A stretch of 64,000 nucleotides of DNA, taken from positions 59,279-123,278 of the forward strand of contig JARLHL010000017.1 of assembly GCA_031292275.1 (NCBI GenBank). Reading direction: 5' to 3'. Positions 19,025 to 27,186 of the stretch are shown here, in pieces. Numbering within the stretch: position 1 is the stretch's first letter; each line of letters begins with the position of its first letter. A program made the position numbers and the translations under genes. The notes beneath the pieces are model-generated. The model saw nothing but the letters and a program-made list of their open reading frames with translations, was not told where the DNA came from and made no database searches. This stretch comes from Desulfocapsaceae bacterium. GTDB taxonomy: Bacteria; Desulfobacterota; Desulfobulbia; Desulfobulbales; Desulfocapsaceae.

Positions 19025-19054
19025 AGTATAGCCAAATCCTCTATAAAATTGCAA
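19025..19054 (-). promoter_or_regulatory. Candidate sigma-70 promoter of the N-ATPase operon
   Basis: On the minus strand TTGCAA (19049-19054) and TATACT (19025-19030) are separated by 18 bases. They lie about 85 bases before the beta-subunit start, and the spacer is AT-rich. A small CTGAG/CTCAG hairpin follows in the leader. The call rests on consensus match and position only. Confidence 0.45.
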
Positions 19055-19189
19055 ATTATACGATGAGTCAGCAAGGGAAAGCCCTTCCTCTTACAGGGAA
19101 TTTTAGAACGATACGTTGAACAGTTACTTCAAAAATTCCCCGCCATGGGATTTTGCCGCCAAGCCTCAGGCGCAGACGGGCCCGGTACA

Positions 19190-20611
19190 TCAGACCGGCC
19201 TTGTTCCCGATGCCGCCTCAATCTGGTCGGAGGCTGAGAGGGCAGCGATCTTCAAGGCCTCGGAATAAGTGGGGTAGTTGAAAATATTATTCACAAAGAG
19301 GTCGATTTTCGCATTATGAAACAGCGCCAGCAGGGCGATATGGATGATCTCCGTGGCCCCGGCGCCCAGGATATGCACCCCCAGAATCTCGCGGGTATCA
19401 CTATGCACTATCATCTTGACCAGGCCTTCGCTCTCGCCGGATATCTGACCGCGGGGCAGTTCCTCATAGGCGCATCTGCCGACGACGATCTTGTAGCCCC
19501 GGGCCCGGGCCTCCTCTTCGGTGATCCCCACATAGGAAATCTCAGGGATGGTGTAGATGCCGACGGGGAAGAGATGGGGAAACCCGTCGGCCCTCTTCTG
19601 CAGGGCATTGCAGGCGGCCAGACGGCCCTGGGTGATGGAGGTGGCGGCCAGGCTCGGCCAGCCGATCACGTCTCCCACTGCATAGATATCAGCGACAGAG
19701 GTCTGGTAAAGGTCGTTTACCTGGATATAGCTCCACTGATTGCAAACAATCCCGGCCTTTTGGATATCCAAAGCGACGGTGTTCGCCTCCCGGCCAAGCC
19801 CGAAGAGAAGCGCATCGGCGTGAAACTCCCGGCCCGTATCCAGCCTGATCCCTGCCCGGCCGTTTTCCCGACTGATTTGAAAGGCGCCGCAATTACTGAT
19901 GTAGTCGATGTTCCCCTTGGGGAAATTCTTCTTCAGGTAGTCGCTGATCTCGTAATCCAGGAATTTCAGCAGGCGCGGCCCCGTATCCAGCAGGGTCACC
20001 TTCACTCCCAGTGCCGCGAAGATGGTCGCATATTCGGAGCCGATGACGCCGCCGCCCAGGATCAGCATGGAGCAGGGGATGGTCTTCATGTCCAGAATGC
20101 TGGTGGAATCAAAGATGACCTCGCGATCAAAGGGGATCTCCGCCGGTGTCCGGGGTCTGGAGCCCGTGGCGATGATGATGAAGCTGCCGCGGACCAGAAT
20201 CTCGTCGCCGTTCAGCCTCCTGACCCTGATGGTCTTCGAGTCTTCAAAGGCAGCAGTCCCCCTGATGAGATCGACGCTATCGCGGCTGAGCTGGGCCTCG
20301 ATGATGGCATACTCCTTGAGCCGGACGTCCCGCAGCCGCTGCTTCAGCCGGTCCATGGAGATTTCAGTCTCAGCAAACAGACAGGCCGCATCCGCAGTGA
20401 ATATCTTCCGGGTCAGATGCCCGGTCAGATGAATGACGGCCTCACGCAGGGTCTTGCTGGGAAAGGTGCCGGTATTAACGCAGACCCCGCCCAGCGAGCC
20501 CTCCCGCTCCAGGATCAGGACCTTCTTCTGCGCCTTGGCGGCAGTCAGGGCTGCCGACAGGCCCGCAGGACCTGTGCCGATGACGATGAAATCGTATTCG
20601 GGAATCTTCAT
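19190..20611 (-). CDS. sthA: Soluble (Si-specific) NAD(P)+ transhydrogenase
   Basis: This is a 473-residue flavoprotein of the pyridine nucleotide-disulfide oxidoreductase family. The FAD-binding fold starts FIVIGTGPAGLSAALTAAKA and the NAD(P) fold is at SMLILGGGVIGSEYATIF. The redox-active site reads GVCVNTGTFPSKTLREA: the first Cys is kept but the second (CxxxxC in lipoamide dehydrogenases) is Thr, as in soluble transhydrogenases, so dithiol chemistry is unlikely. The C-terminal dimer domain is present. It would balance NADH and NADPH in the cytoplasm. It sits between the N-ATPase operon and the cobalt transporter and may be the last gene of the latter's transcript, with a 42-base gap to cbiO. 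Confidence 0.87.
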   Translation of the reverse strand: MKIPEYDFIVIGTGPAGLSAALTAAKAQKKVLILEREGSLGGVCVNTGTFPSKTLREAVIHLTGHLTRKIFTADAACLFAETEISMDRLKQRLRDVRLKEYAIIEAQLSRDSVDLIRGTAAFEDSKTIRVRRLNGDEILVRGSFIIIATGSRPRTPAEIPFDREVIFDSTSILDMKTIPCSMLILGGGVIGSEYATIFAALGVKVTLLDTGPRLLKFLDYEISDYLKKNFPKGNIDYISNCGAFQISRENGRAGIRLDTGREFHADALLFGLGREANTVALDIQKAGIVCNQWSYIQVNDLYQTSVADIYAVGDVIGWPSLAATSITQGRLAACNALQKRADGFPHLFPVGIYTIPEISYVGITEEEARARGYKIVVGRCAYEELPRGQISGESEGLVKMIVHSDTREILGVHILGAGATEIIHIALLALFHNAKIDLFVNNIFNYPTYSEALKIAALSASDQIEAASGTRPV

Positions 20612-20653
20612 TGATGCAACCTCGGGGAAGAGGCATAATGCCAGGACAACGGT

Positions 20654-21430
20654 TCAATGGTGATGCGCTTCCTTGACGGCAGCGTGATAATGGGACAGGT
20701 TGCAGCGATGCAGCAGATCGTGATCAGCCAGTATCTCTTCAGGCAGTCCCGATGCCGCCAGACAATGGTTTTCATCGAAGACATGAATACCCGTGGCAAA
20801 CTTCTGAGCAAAGGCCAGGTCGTGGGTCGCAGTGATTACCGTCCTGTTCTGCTCCCGCAGATGGCGGATAAAGTCGACCAGCCATGACTGGCTGCGGGGG
20901 TCCAGGCCGATGGTGGGCTCGTCCAGCAGCCAGACCTCGGGGTTCAGACTCAGCAGCGAGGCTAAAGCAACCCGCCTTTTTTCCCCGCCGGAGAGACGAT
21001 GCGGGGCACGGTCGCGCAGCTTTTCAATCCGCAGGGCAACAAGGGCCTGATCGACACGCCGTCTGACCTCATCATGCCCCAGGCCCAGCTGTAAAGGCGC
21101 AAAAGCCACCTCGTCCCCCACCGAGGCACAAAACAGCTGGACATCGGCATCCTGGAAAACAAGACCGACCCGGCGGCGAAAGGCAAAATTGAAATCATCA
21201 TCCCGCAGGCGGGTCTCCGTCAGCGGCTCATCAAAGGCATTGATCTCCCCGGCGGTCGGGAAATACAGCCCATCCAGTAGTTTCAGCAGGGTCGATTTGC
21301 CGCTGCCGTTGGCACCCAGGATAACCAGAGACTCTCCCTCATGAACGGTGAGATTGACATGCTCCAGCGCGATCAGCTGGTTATCATAGGCAAAAGAGAC
21401 GTTGCGGACATCGAAAACAGTTGCAGTCAA
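20654..21430 (-). CDS. cbiO: Cobalt/nickel ECF transporter ATPase
   Basis: This is the energising ATPase of an energy-coupling-factor transporter (258 residues). Walker A is GANGSGKST, the signature is LSGGEKRRVALA, Walker B is VWLLDEPTIGLD, and the Q-loop is in VGLVFQDADVQLF, which is typical of CbiO/EcfA. The switch histidine is in ITATHDLAFA. The C-terminus ends in a histidine-rich stretch (SHYHAAVKEAHHH), compatible with metal handling but not proof of it. It follows cbiQ with a 30-base gap in the operon order cbiM-cbiQ-cbiO. Confidence 0.92.
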   Translation of the reverse strand: MTATVFDVRNVSFAYDNQLIALEHVNLTVHEGESLVILGANGSGKSTLLKLLDGLYFPTAGEINAFDEPLTETRLRDDDFNFAFRRRVGLVFQDADVQLFCASVGDEVAFAPLQLGLGHDEVRRRVDQALVALRIEKLRDRAPHRLSGGEKRRVALASLLSLNPEVWLLDEPTIGLDPRSQSWLVDFIRHLREQNRTVITATHDLAFAQKFATGIHVFDENHCLAASGLPEEILADHDLLHRCNLSHYHAAVKEAHHH

Positions 21431-21460
21431 GAGTCTTTCTCCAGAGTAAAGTTCCGGGAA

Positions 21461-22288
21461 TCAGTGCCCGAAAGAGAGGATCAGCGCGGTTATTACAACA
21501 AAAATGGCGGTCCAGGACCAGTCCCTGATCCGCATCCGGAAGGGTTTGAAGGTCACTGCCGTGCCGCGGTAGCCCCGGGAGACCATGGCCAGATAGACCT
21601 CGCTGCTCATATTCAGGGATTTGCTCAGCAGGGTGGCACCAACGACTGCCAGCATATGCCTCTCCTCGGACCCCGACAGACGCCCGACTACCCGGCTCTT
21701 GCGGGACAGGAACATATCATTGGCGATGTGCAGAAGCAGAAAGATATAACGGCAGGTCATTCCCAGGATCATGACGAAGACATCCGGTATTTTCAAAACG
21801 CTCAGCGCCCCGAGCACGGTATTCCACGGTGTCGTCAGGATAAGCAGCAGCACCAGGGAGACGGAGGTGCCGACGCGGAGCAGGAGAAATACCATGCTCC
21901 GCGCTCCTGTTTGGGTGATGACGAGGCCCCAGGGCAGATGAAGCAGGGCCGGGCCAGGGGTTATGAAGAGGGCCGGCACAGCTATCAGGCCGGTAAAGAG
22001 GAAGACGGCCAGCCAGACCCGCCGGATAAAGAAATCCATCGGAATTGCCGAGGCCCTGGCAAAATACAACGCCAGCAGATACACCCCACCGATGATCCAG
22101 ACACTCCTGGACAGGGCCACACCTATCAGCATAGCCAGGGTGGCCAGGACCTTCACCCGCGGGTCAAGGGACTGAAAAAGACCGGACTTCAGGCTGATTG
22201 CCTCGGCGAAAAGGGATCTCTCCAGCGTCTCGGTGATGCCGCTCAGGGTTTTTTCCAGAAAATGGCTGCGTCGTTGCATAGGCCCCAA
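21461..22288 (-). CDS. cbiQ: Cobalt/nickel ECF transporter transmembrane protein
   Basis: This is the T component of the ECF transporter, 275 residues with about five hydrophobic helices. Typical CbiQ features are LDPRVKVLATLAMLIGVAL near the N-terminus and two cytoplasmic coupling helices ending in arginine-rich Ala-Arg-Gly-like motifs, seen as LAMVSRGYRGTAV. It couples the ATPase CbiO to the substrate-specific CbiM. It is flanked by both partners in the same orientation, with a 170-base gap upstream to cbiM. Confidence 0.9.
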   Translation of the reverse strand: MGPMQRRSHFLEKTLSGITETLERSLFAEAISLKSGLFQSLDPRVKVLATLAMLIGVALSRSVWIIGGVYLLALYFARASAIPMDFFIRRVWLAVFLFTGLIAVPALFITPGPALLHLPWGLVITQTGARSMVFLLLRVGTSVSLVLLLILTTPWNTVLGALSVLKIPDVFVMILGMTCRYIFLLLHIANDMFLSRKSRVVGRLSGSEERHMLAVVGATLLSKSLNMSSEVYLAMVSRGYRGTAVTFKPFRMRIRDWSWTAIFVVITALILSFGH

Positions 22289-22457
22289 AGACGAGAGACT
22301 TTAAAGAAGGTGAAAGGCCCAGCGCCAACACCAGAGAAAGGAACCATCCGCATTACCGCATGCAGCAGCCTCCTCACGGAAGCACGTCACGGCAGTAAAT
22401 CACCCTCCGGACTGCAGCCGGGTATGCCGGAAAACCGGCAATCTCCGTCAGTGACCA

Positions 22458-23573
22458 TTATACGCCCTGCCGGGACTTGCCGGAACCGCCGGTGACAAGC
22501 AGGGTGAACAACCAGGTCATTATTCCCACCAGAAGTATCCCCAGCACGGCCGAGAGGATATATCCCACATTGGCATTCCCGAGGGAGGGCAGAGCATAAT
22601 CGGCCATGGGCGCACCCCAGAGTCCGGACAATTTTTCAAGCCCTGCCGGTATGGACTGCAGACCAAGCCTGGCCAGTTCTTCAAGCCCCCATTCCCCCCA
22701 GGCCGTGCCGGGAGCCAGCAGTCCAAGGGGAGAGGCCACTCCCAGGACAGCCAGTCCGACCCACAGCCAGCGCAGCTTCCCGAAGGTCACCTCGCCGCAA
22801 ACCGCCCCCGGTTTTCCTGCAGCCTCCAATATATGTGCATTGAATCGCAGCAGATAGAAAACGATCAGCGCGGTAACCAATCCTTCCAACACTGAGGCCA
22901 CCAGCATATGCGGGATAAGCATGGCGGGCAGAGAAACCGACAACGGATACGGGGCATAGAGCGGAGTCCCGTCAGCGGCCGTGAAAAGCAGGGGCTGGAG
23001 GCCAAACTCCACCGCGGCGAAGAAGGCGCCCAGCGTCAGCCCCAGCCAACCTCCCAAAGCCGCGCCGATAAGGCGGCGGGAGGATCCGGCCTTCATCCCC
23101 TTGGTGCAGGCCTGGTATACGGCAGCCGCGGCATAGGGACCAACCACGGCCATATTAAAACAATTGGCTCCGAGAGTCAGGACCCCCCCATCCCCAAAGA
23201 AAAGGGCTTGAATAATCAAAGCAATGGAAACCGCAACGGTGGCAACCTCCGGCCCAAGAACGATAGCCGCCAGGGCCGCCCCAACTGCATGGCCGGTAGT
23301 ACCCCCCGGCAAGGGGATATTGAACATCATGATGACAAAAGAAAAGGCGGCCATCAGCGAGATCAGCGGCACGCTCCGGGCATTCATGGTCTGACGAATC
23401 TTTCTGATGCCCAGCCACCAGAAAGGAAGGACTATCAGAAACATGATCAGACTTGTAGCCGGGCTGAGGTAGCCATCCGGAATATGCATGGCCGATGTCG
23501 AGAGCCAGAGGAAGAGTCCTAGATAGTAGGCTCCCAATTTCTTCAGGGGCAGTCGATTTTTTTGAACAGCCAT
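22458..23573 (-). CDS. cbiM: Cobalt/nickel ECF substrate-binding protein, CbiM fused to a PDGLE (CbiN-like) domain
   Basis: This is the metal-specificity (S) component. After a 28-residue signal-like leader (LGLFLWLSTSA) comes MHIPDGYLSP, the canonical mature N-terminus whose Met-His backbone and side chains bind the metal. A cleavable leader of this kind is also seen in Salmonella CbiM. The body has about six helices (FNIPLPGGTTGHAVG, FGDGGVLTLGANCFNMAVVGPY). The C-terminal third (about 270-371) is a PDGLE-type domain with one transmembrane helix on each side of a periplasmic loop, replacing CbiN. The total of 371 residues matches NikMN/CbiMN fusions. Cobalt versus nickel cannot be decided; I see no cobalamin riboswitch upstream. 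Confidence 0.9.
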   Translation of the reverse strand: MAVQKNRLPLKKLGAYYLGLFLWLSTSAMHIPDGYLSPATSLIMFLIVLPFWWLGIRKIRQTMNARSVPLISLMAAFSFVIMMFNIPLPGGTTGHAVGAALAAIVLGPEVATVAVSIALIIQALFFGDGGVLTLGANCFNMAVVGPYAAAAVYQACTKGMKAGSSRRLIGAALGGWLGLTLGAFFAAVEFGLQPLLFTAADGTPLYAPYPLSVSLPAMLIPHMLVASVLEGLVTALIVFYLLRFNAHILEAAGKPGAVCGEVTFGKLRWLWVGLAVLGVASPLGLLAPGTAWGEWGLEELARLGLQSIPAGLEKLSGLWGAPMADYALPSLGNANVGYILSAVLGILLVGIMTWLFTLLVTGGSGKSRQGV

Positions 23574-23598
23574 GGCATCCTCCTTATAGAAGCATGAG

Positions 23599-23662
23599 AC
23601 ACGTTTTTCGGCATTGCAGCAACAGAAGCATCCGCTTTATATTACGATTGCAAAAAACGTGT
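23599..23662. promoter_or_regulatory. Long-range inverted repeat upstream of cbiM
   Basis: The 10-mers ACACGTTTTT (23599-23608) and AAAAACGTGT (23653-23662) are perfect inverted copies separated by 44 bases, in the leader just before cbiM. They could be a pair of half-sites for a metal regulator or a long RNA stem. They do not match NikR boxes or a cobalamin riboswitch that I can recognise. Confidence 0.35.
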
Positions 23663-23757
23663 TCAGATTATGCCATTCAAATACCCCTGTCAATAGAATT
23701 TTCGTTCTGCCCCTATTCTCAACCGCATCTTCACCGGCAGGGACCGTGATATCCCTT

Positions 23758-24345
23758 TCAGGGCCGCCTTGCCTTTCCCATGCATTCCGGGCATTGCATA
23801 GGCAAAAGACGGTGTTCTGACTCGTCATGTAACGCCTCGTCGAGCGAGATCCAGGCATCGTCTCCCCCCTTAATCTTCTGGCAGCCGGTACAGACCGGCA
23901 AAGTGCCTTGGAGAGATTCCATCTGATCCAGGACATAACGCAGCTCTTCCACCGATTCAGCCAGGGAAATCTGGATATGCACCAGGCGTTCCGCAACCCT
24001 GACCCTGGCCCTGAGTTCATTATCGTCGAAGGGCTTGGTCATATAGTCGTCGGCGCCCATATCAAAACCATGCAGGATGTCGTTTCGGCTGTCACGCCCG
24101 GTAAGCAGGACGATATAGATGGGGGTCTCTCTCTCCAGCTCTTTCACGCGCCTGCAGACCTCCACCCCGTCCATATCCGGCATTTCCCAGTCAAGGATGG
24201 CGATCTGCGGGGCATCGGGTTTCTGCAAGGCCTCCCAGGCCTCTCGGCCGTTACTGACGCAATCCACTCGATATCCCCACTTCTCCAGGCTGACCTGAAT
24301 CATCAAGCGGGTTATATATTCGTCTTCGGCAATCAAAATTTTCAT
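23758..24345 (-). CDS. Single-domain response regulator with C-terminal zinc-ribbon-like tail
   Basis: This is a 195-residue protein. Residues 1-120 are a receiver domain with the acidic pocket (AEDE), phospho-acceptor Asp in AILDWEMPDMDG, Thr in VLLTGRD and Lys in MTKPFDD. A predicted coiled coil (about 115-145, AERLVHIQISLAESVEEL) leads to a tail with two Cys pairs, LPVCTGCQKIKGGDDAW and MQCPECMG, spaced like a zinc ribbon. There is no DNA-binding or enzymatic output domain, so output is probably protein-protein contact. The ATG at 24345 is preceded by an extra ATG two codons earlier. It follows the hybrid kinase gene on the same strand with a 498-base gap, so pairing with that kinase is plausible but unproven. 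Confidence 0.85.
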   Translation of the reverse strand: MKILIAEDEYITRLMIQVSLEKWGYRVDCVSNGREAWEALQKPDAPQIAILDWEMPDMDGVEVCRRVKELERETPIYIVLLTGRDSRNDILHGFDMGADDYMTKPFDDNELRARVRVAERLVHIQISLAESVEELRYVLDQMESLQGTLPVCTGCQKIKGGDDAWISLDEALHDESEHRLLPMQCPECMGKARRP

Positions 24346-24843
24346 GAACATTCCTTACATATTCGAATTCAATTATTGAGGCAACGGTAACCGCGTTGAT
24401 TATTACAAAAAGTACGAAAAGCTCTCTAGCCGATTTCTATGATTTCCATAAAAAATCCAGTTCTCACTCTGTCGATCTGCTGCCGGACGCCTTCACATGC
24501 CACTTGCATTATATAGCCTAGGTTAAGAAGAGTACAAGGCGGGACAGGACAATATCTGCCGAAGAAGAATAAAATCCTCCTTCCGCCTCTCTGTCTTGAA
24601 AAGAACTGGTGGTCATTTTTCATATGGGGATTATTACGTATAATCTGGACGGGGGGATGTATTACAGACAAACGATCCCCTGTTGGAGAGGTGATCTCAA
24701 CGACCGCAAAGATACTGAAACGACAGGTTAAATAAGCCGAAGATTTGTGAACGGGGACAGATCGGGATCAAAACATGCGCTCCGGCAGGGACGACAGCCT
24801 GCCATCTCCTTTTTTCCTGGCAAGTCAGCTGTATTGATGGACA
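24346..24843. other. Intergenic region between response regulator and hybrid kinase genes
   Basis: There is no convincing gene. An 81-codon minus-strand frame (24426-24671) has no recognisable content. A plus-strand hairpin at 24784-24803 (GGCAGG/CCTGCC) is followed after 6 bases by a T6 run, but no plus-strand gene precedes it. The stretch before the response regulator should contain its promoter; none is obvious. Confidence 0.35.
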
Positions 24844-26745
24844 TCATGCCTGCCGATCAATTTCTAACCGGATGGCCCGGGCTATGCAGGCCAGACTGTA
24901 AGGCTTGGTGATATACTGGGAAATCCCCAGGGCTTTCATCCTCTCCTGATCGGCCTTATTCCAGTAGCCAGATGTAATAACGGCCTTTTGCCCCGGAGTA
25001 TATTTGAGGATCTCGGCAAAGGTCCGGCAACCATCCATGTCCGGTTCCATAATCATGTCCAGAACAACGAGATCCACCTGTTCCTTCTTGATATATTCCA
25101 CGGCATTCCGGCCACTGTCGACACTGCGCGGTGAATAGCCGAGCTGCTGCAGGATCAGGCAGGCTATTTTCCTCTGGCTTTCTTCATCATCGACAATAAG
25201 GATTTTTTCCCCTTTCCCGAACATCGGCTCAAGGGTCAGAGATTCCAGGGCAACCCTTTCCTCATCCTGGGACACGGGGAAATAAAGATCAAACCGACTT
25301 CCTGCCCAGTTACTGGCGAGATCGATATATCCCTGGTGATCTCTGACGGTATTCCAGATGACCGTCAGGCCAAGCCCGGTACCGCTCCGTCCCAACTCCT
25401 TTTTTGAATAGAAGGGTTCGAAGATGCGCTCCAGGCCATCAGCCGGGATACCCGAACCATTATCGGAAACGGAGAGCACGACATACTCGCCGGCGGGAAT
25501 CTCTTCATATCCCCGGATCGGGGCTATGAGATTTCTTCTTATGGTCCGGATAGTGACATAGCCGTTCTCATCGCATGCCTCGGCAGCATTCATTACCAGA
25601 TTGATGATTGACTTGGCAATGTGAATCGCCGAGCAGTTCAGGCTCGGCAGATCGGGTTCAAGCCCCACATCTATAGTAAGGCAGGGAAAGTCGGACTCCA
25701 ATTTCCTGTACTCAATGGAATCAATATAGCTGCTGATCAGCAGATTCAGATTGTGCGGCTCCTTCTTGCATTTTGTCCCCCTGGCCACGGCCAGCAAATC
25801 GGCAACCACATCCGCCGCCTGTCTCCCGGCCTTATGGATGAGCTCGATTTCATTTCTGAATTTATCGGAGGGAGACATATTGGAAAGCAGGAGCTCCGGA
25901 AAGGTTACAATGCCGGTCAGGATATTATTCAGATCATGAGCAACGATGCTGGCCATAAGCCCCAAGGACTCCATGCGTTTGGCATCAGCAAGCCTTCTCT
26001 GCAATTCCAACCTCTTGCGCTCTGCAGCCTTCCGGGCCGAGACATCACGTATTGCCACCACCTGATTCCTCAGACCGTCTATATATTTACACCGCACCTC
26101 CACCGGAATGATCCGGCCGTCCTTATGCCGGCCACTGCATTCGGCCGCCCCGGTTGTATCATTATCCCTCTCGTGGCTTGCCGCCCTGCAGTCATCCCAG
26201 TTGACAATGATATCGGAAAAAGGGAGGACCAGCAGCTCCGCTTCGGTATATCCGAAGATTGCGCAGAGCTGGGTGTTGACATGCCGAAGCCGACTATCAA
26301 TAAAAATTGCGATCCCTTCCCAGGTTGCCTCGGCCAAGAGGCGGAACCGCTTCTCGCTCTGTTCCAGGTTCAGCCTCAACTGCTTGTTTTCTATCCCACG
26401 GGCGATGGTCTCGAGAACCAGCTCCGCCTTATTGGGCTTGCAGAGGAAATCGAAGACGCCATACCGCATGGCCTGGATTGCACTGTTGACCGTTGCATGG
26501 CCGGTCTGGATGATGATGGCGGTATCCGGATGATTCTGTTTAATATATTCGGCAACTTGGATACCGTAGGTATCCGGCAGGTTCAGATCAAGCAGGACAG
26601 CATGAAAAAAGTCTTTCTGCAAACAGGAGAGCGCATCCCGTCCCGACTGAGCTATTTCAACACAATAGCCATTAGCTTCAAGAAGGAACTTAAGCGTTGA
26701 GCAATATTGCGGCTCGTCGTCAACAACCAGTATCGAATGTTGCAT
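24844..26745 (-). CDS. Hybrid sensor histidine kinase REC-PAS-HisKA-HATPase-REC
   Basis: This is a soluble 633-residue kinase with a receiver at each end. REC1 (about 1-118) has the Asp in VLLDLNLPD and the Lys in LCKPNK. A PAS domain (about 135-245) follows, then the dimerisation helix with the phospho-His in VAHDLNNIL (about 268) and HATPase motifs (N-box NLVMNAAEA, G1 DNGSGIP, G2 GTGLGLTV; about 365-485). REC2 (about 505-628) has the Asp in LVVLDMIMEPDMDG. There are no membrane segments, so the input is cytoplasmic and REC1 may itself receive a signal. It lies in a run of signalling genes on the same strand. Confidence 0.92.
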   Translation of the reverse strand: MQHSILVVDDEPQYCSTLKFLLEANGYCVEIAQSGRDALSCLQKDFFHAVLLDLNLPDTYGIQVAEYIKQNHPDTAIIIQTGHATVNSAIQAMRYGVFDFLCKPNKAELVLETIARGIENKQLRLNLEQSEKRFRLLAEATWEGIAIFIDSRLRHVNTQLCAIFGYTEAELLVLPFSDIIVNWDDCRAASHERDNDTTGAAECSGRHKDGRIIPVEVRCKYIDGLRNQVVAIRDVSARKAAERKRLELQRRLADAKRMESLGLMASIVAHDLNNILTGIVTFPELLLSNMSPSDKFRNEIELIHKAGRQAADVVADLLAVARGTKCKKEPHNLNLLISSYIDSIEYRKLESDFPCLTIDVGLEPDLPSLNCSAIHIAKSIINLVMNAAEACDENGYVTIRTIRRNLIAPIRGYEEIPAGEYVVLSVSDNGSGIPADGLERIFEPFYSKKELGRSGTGLGLTVIWNTVRDHQGYIDLASNWAGSRFDLYFPVSQDEERVALESLTLEPMFGKGEKILIVDDEESQRKIACLILQQLGYSPRSVDSGRNAVEYIKKEQVDLVVLDMIMEPDMDGCRTFAEILKYTPGQKAVITSGYWNKADQERMKALGISQYITKPYSLACIARAIRLEIDRQA

Positions 26746-27186
26746 ATGCTTTTTTCCCTTTTTCCTGCCTTATACTGCCAGCATACTCTCATGAAATTTA
26801 TCCGAGCCATATAGTTTCAAAATATTTTAAATGAGGCGTGAAGTCAAATTAATTTACAATACTTATGACTTATCTGAATCACGCCAGCAACAGGCTTTTC
26901 GCACGCATTCGATCACAATCCCTAACCTACTATGCGGCCTTTCCCCAAAGTCCATGGAAGGCTGCCTGAAAAGGTGAGATTTTTGTTGCTGGGAAGAAAC
27001 AGAGCATGCGCAAACATCTTGCATGGGACATTCACGGCTCATCCGGCATGGCTGGACCAGACTCACACCAAATTATAAAAGCTCTTTTTTCCGGTATGGA
27101 TGCGTCCGACATCTGGAGAGCTTTCATATAGATTGCCCCGGAAGGCGCCGGGAAACAGCTTTCCTGAAAGCCCCTGCTGTTGGGCC
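26746..27186. other. Intergenic region between two kinase genes
   Basis: This should contain the hybrid kinase promoter at its left end and the end of the HDOD-kinase transcript at its right end. It holds a degraded copy of the dispersed element (27043-27105, listed separately). Short hairpins (GCTTTC/GAAAGC and CCCGG/CCGGG around 27140-27165) could end the HDOD-kinase message. No gene is visible. Confidence 0.4.
27043..27105 (+). repeat. Dispersed intergenic element, degraded copy C
   Basis: CCGGCATGGCTGGACCAGAC matches the start of copy B (29691) at 18 of 20 positions. Thirty-two bases after its start comes ATAAAAGCTCTTTTTTCCGG, a damaged version of the ATGAAAGC...TTCGGC core found in copies A and B. 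The initiation codon of the putative peptide is lost. Confidence 0.35.

Noticed and set aside
21341..22495. 384-codon plus-strand frame opposite cbiQ
   Set aside because: Antisense shadow with low-complexity Gln/Gly/His-rich translation.
23574..23757. Cobalamin riboswitch upstream of cbiM
   Set aside because: No B12-box core is visible; only the inverted repeat is present.
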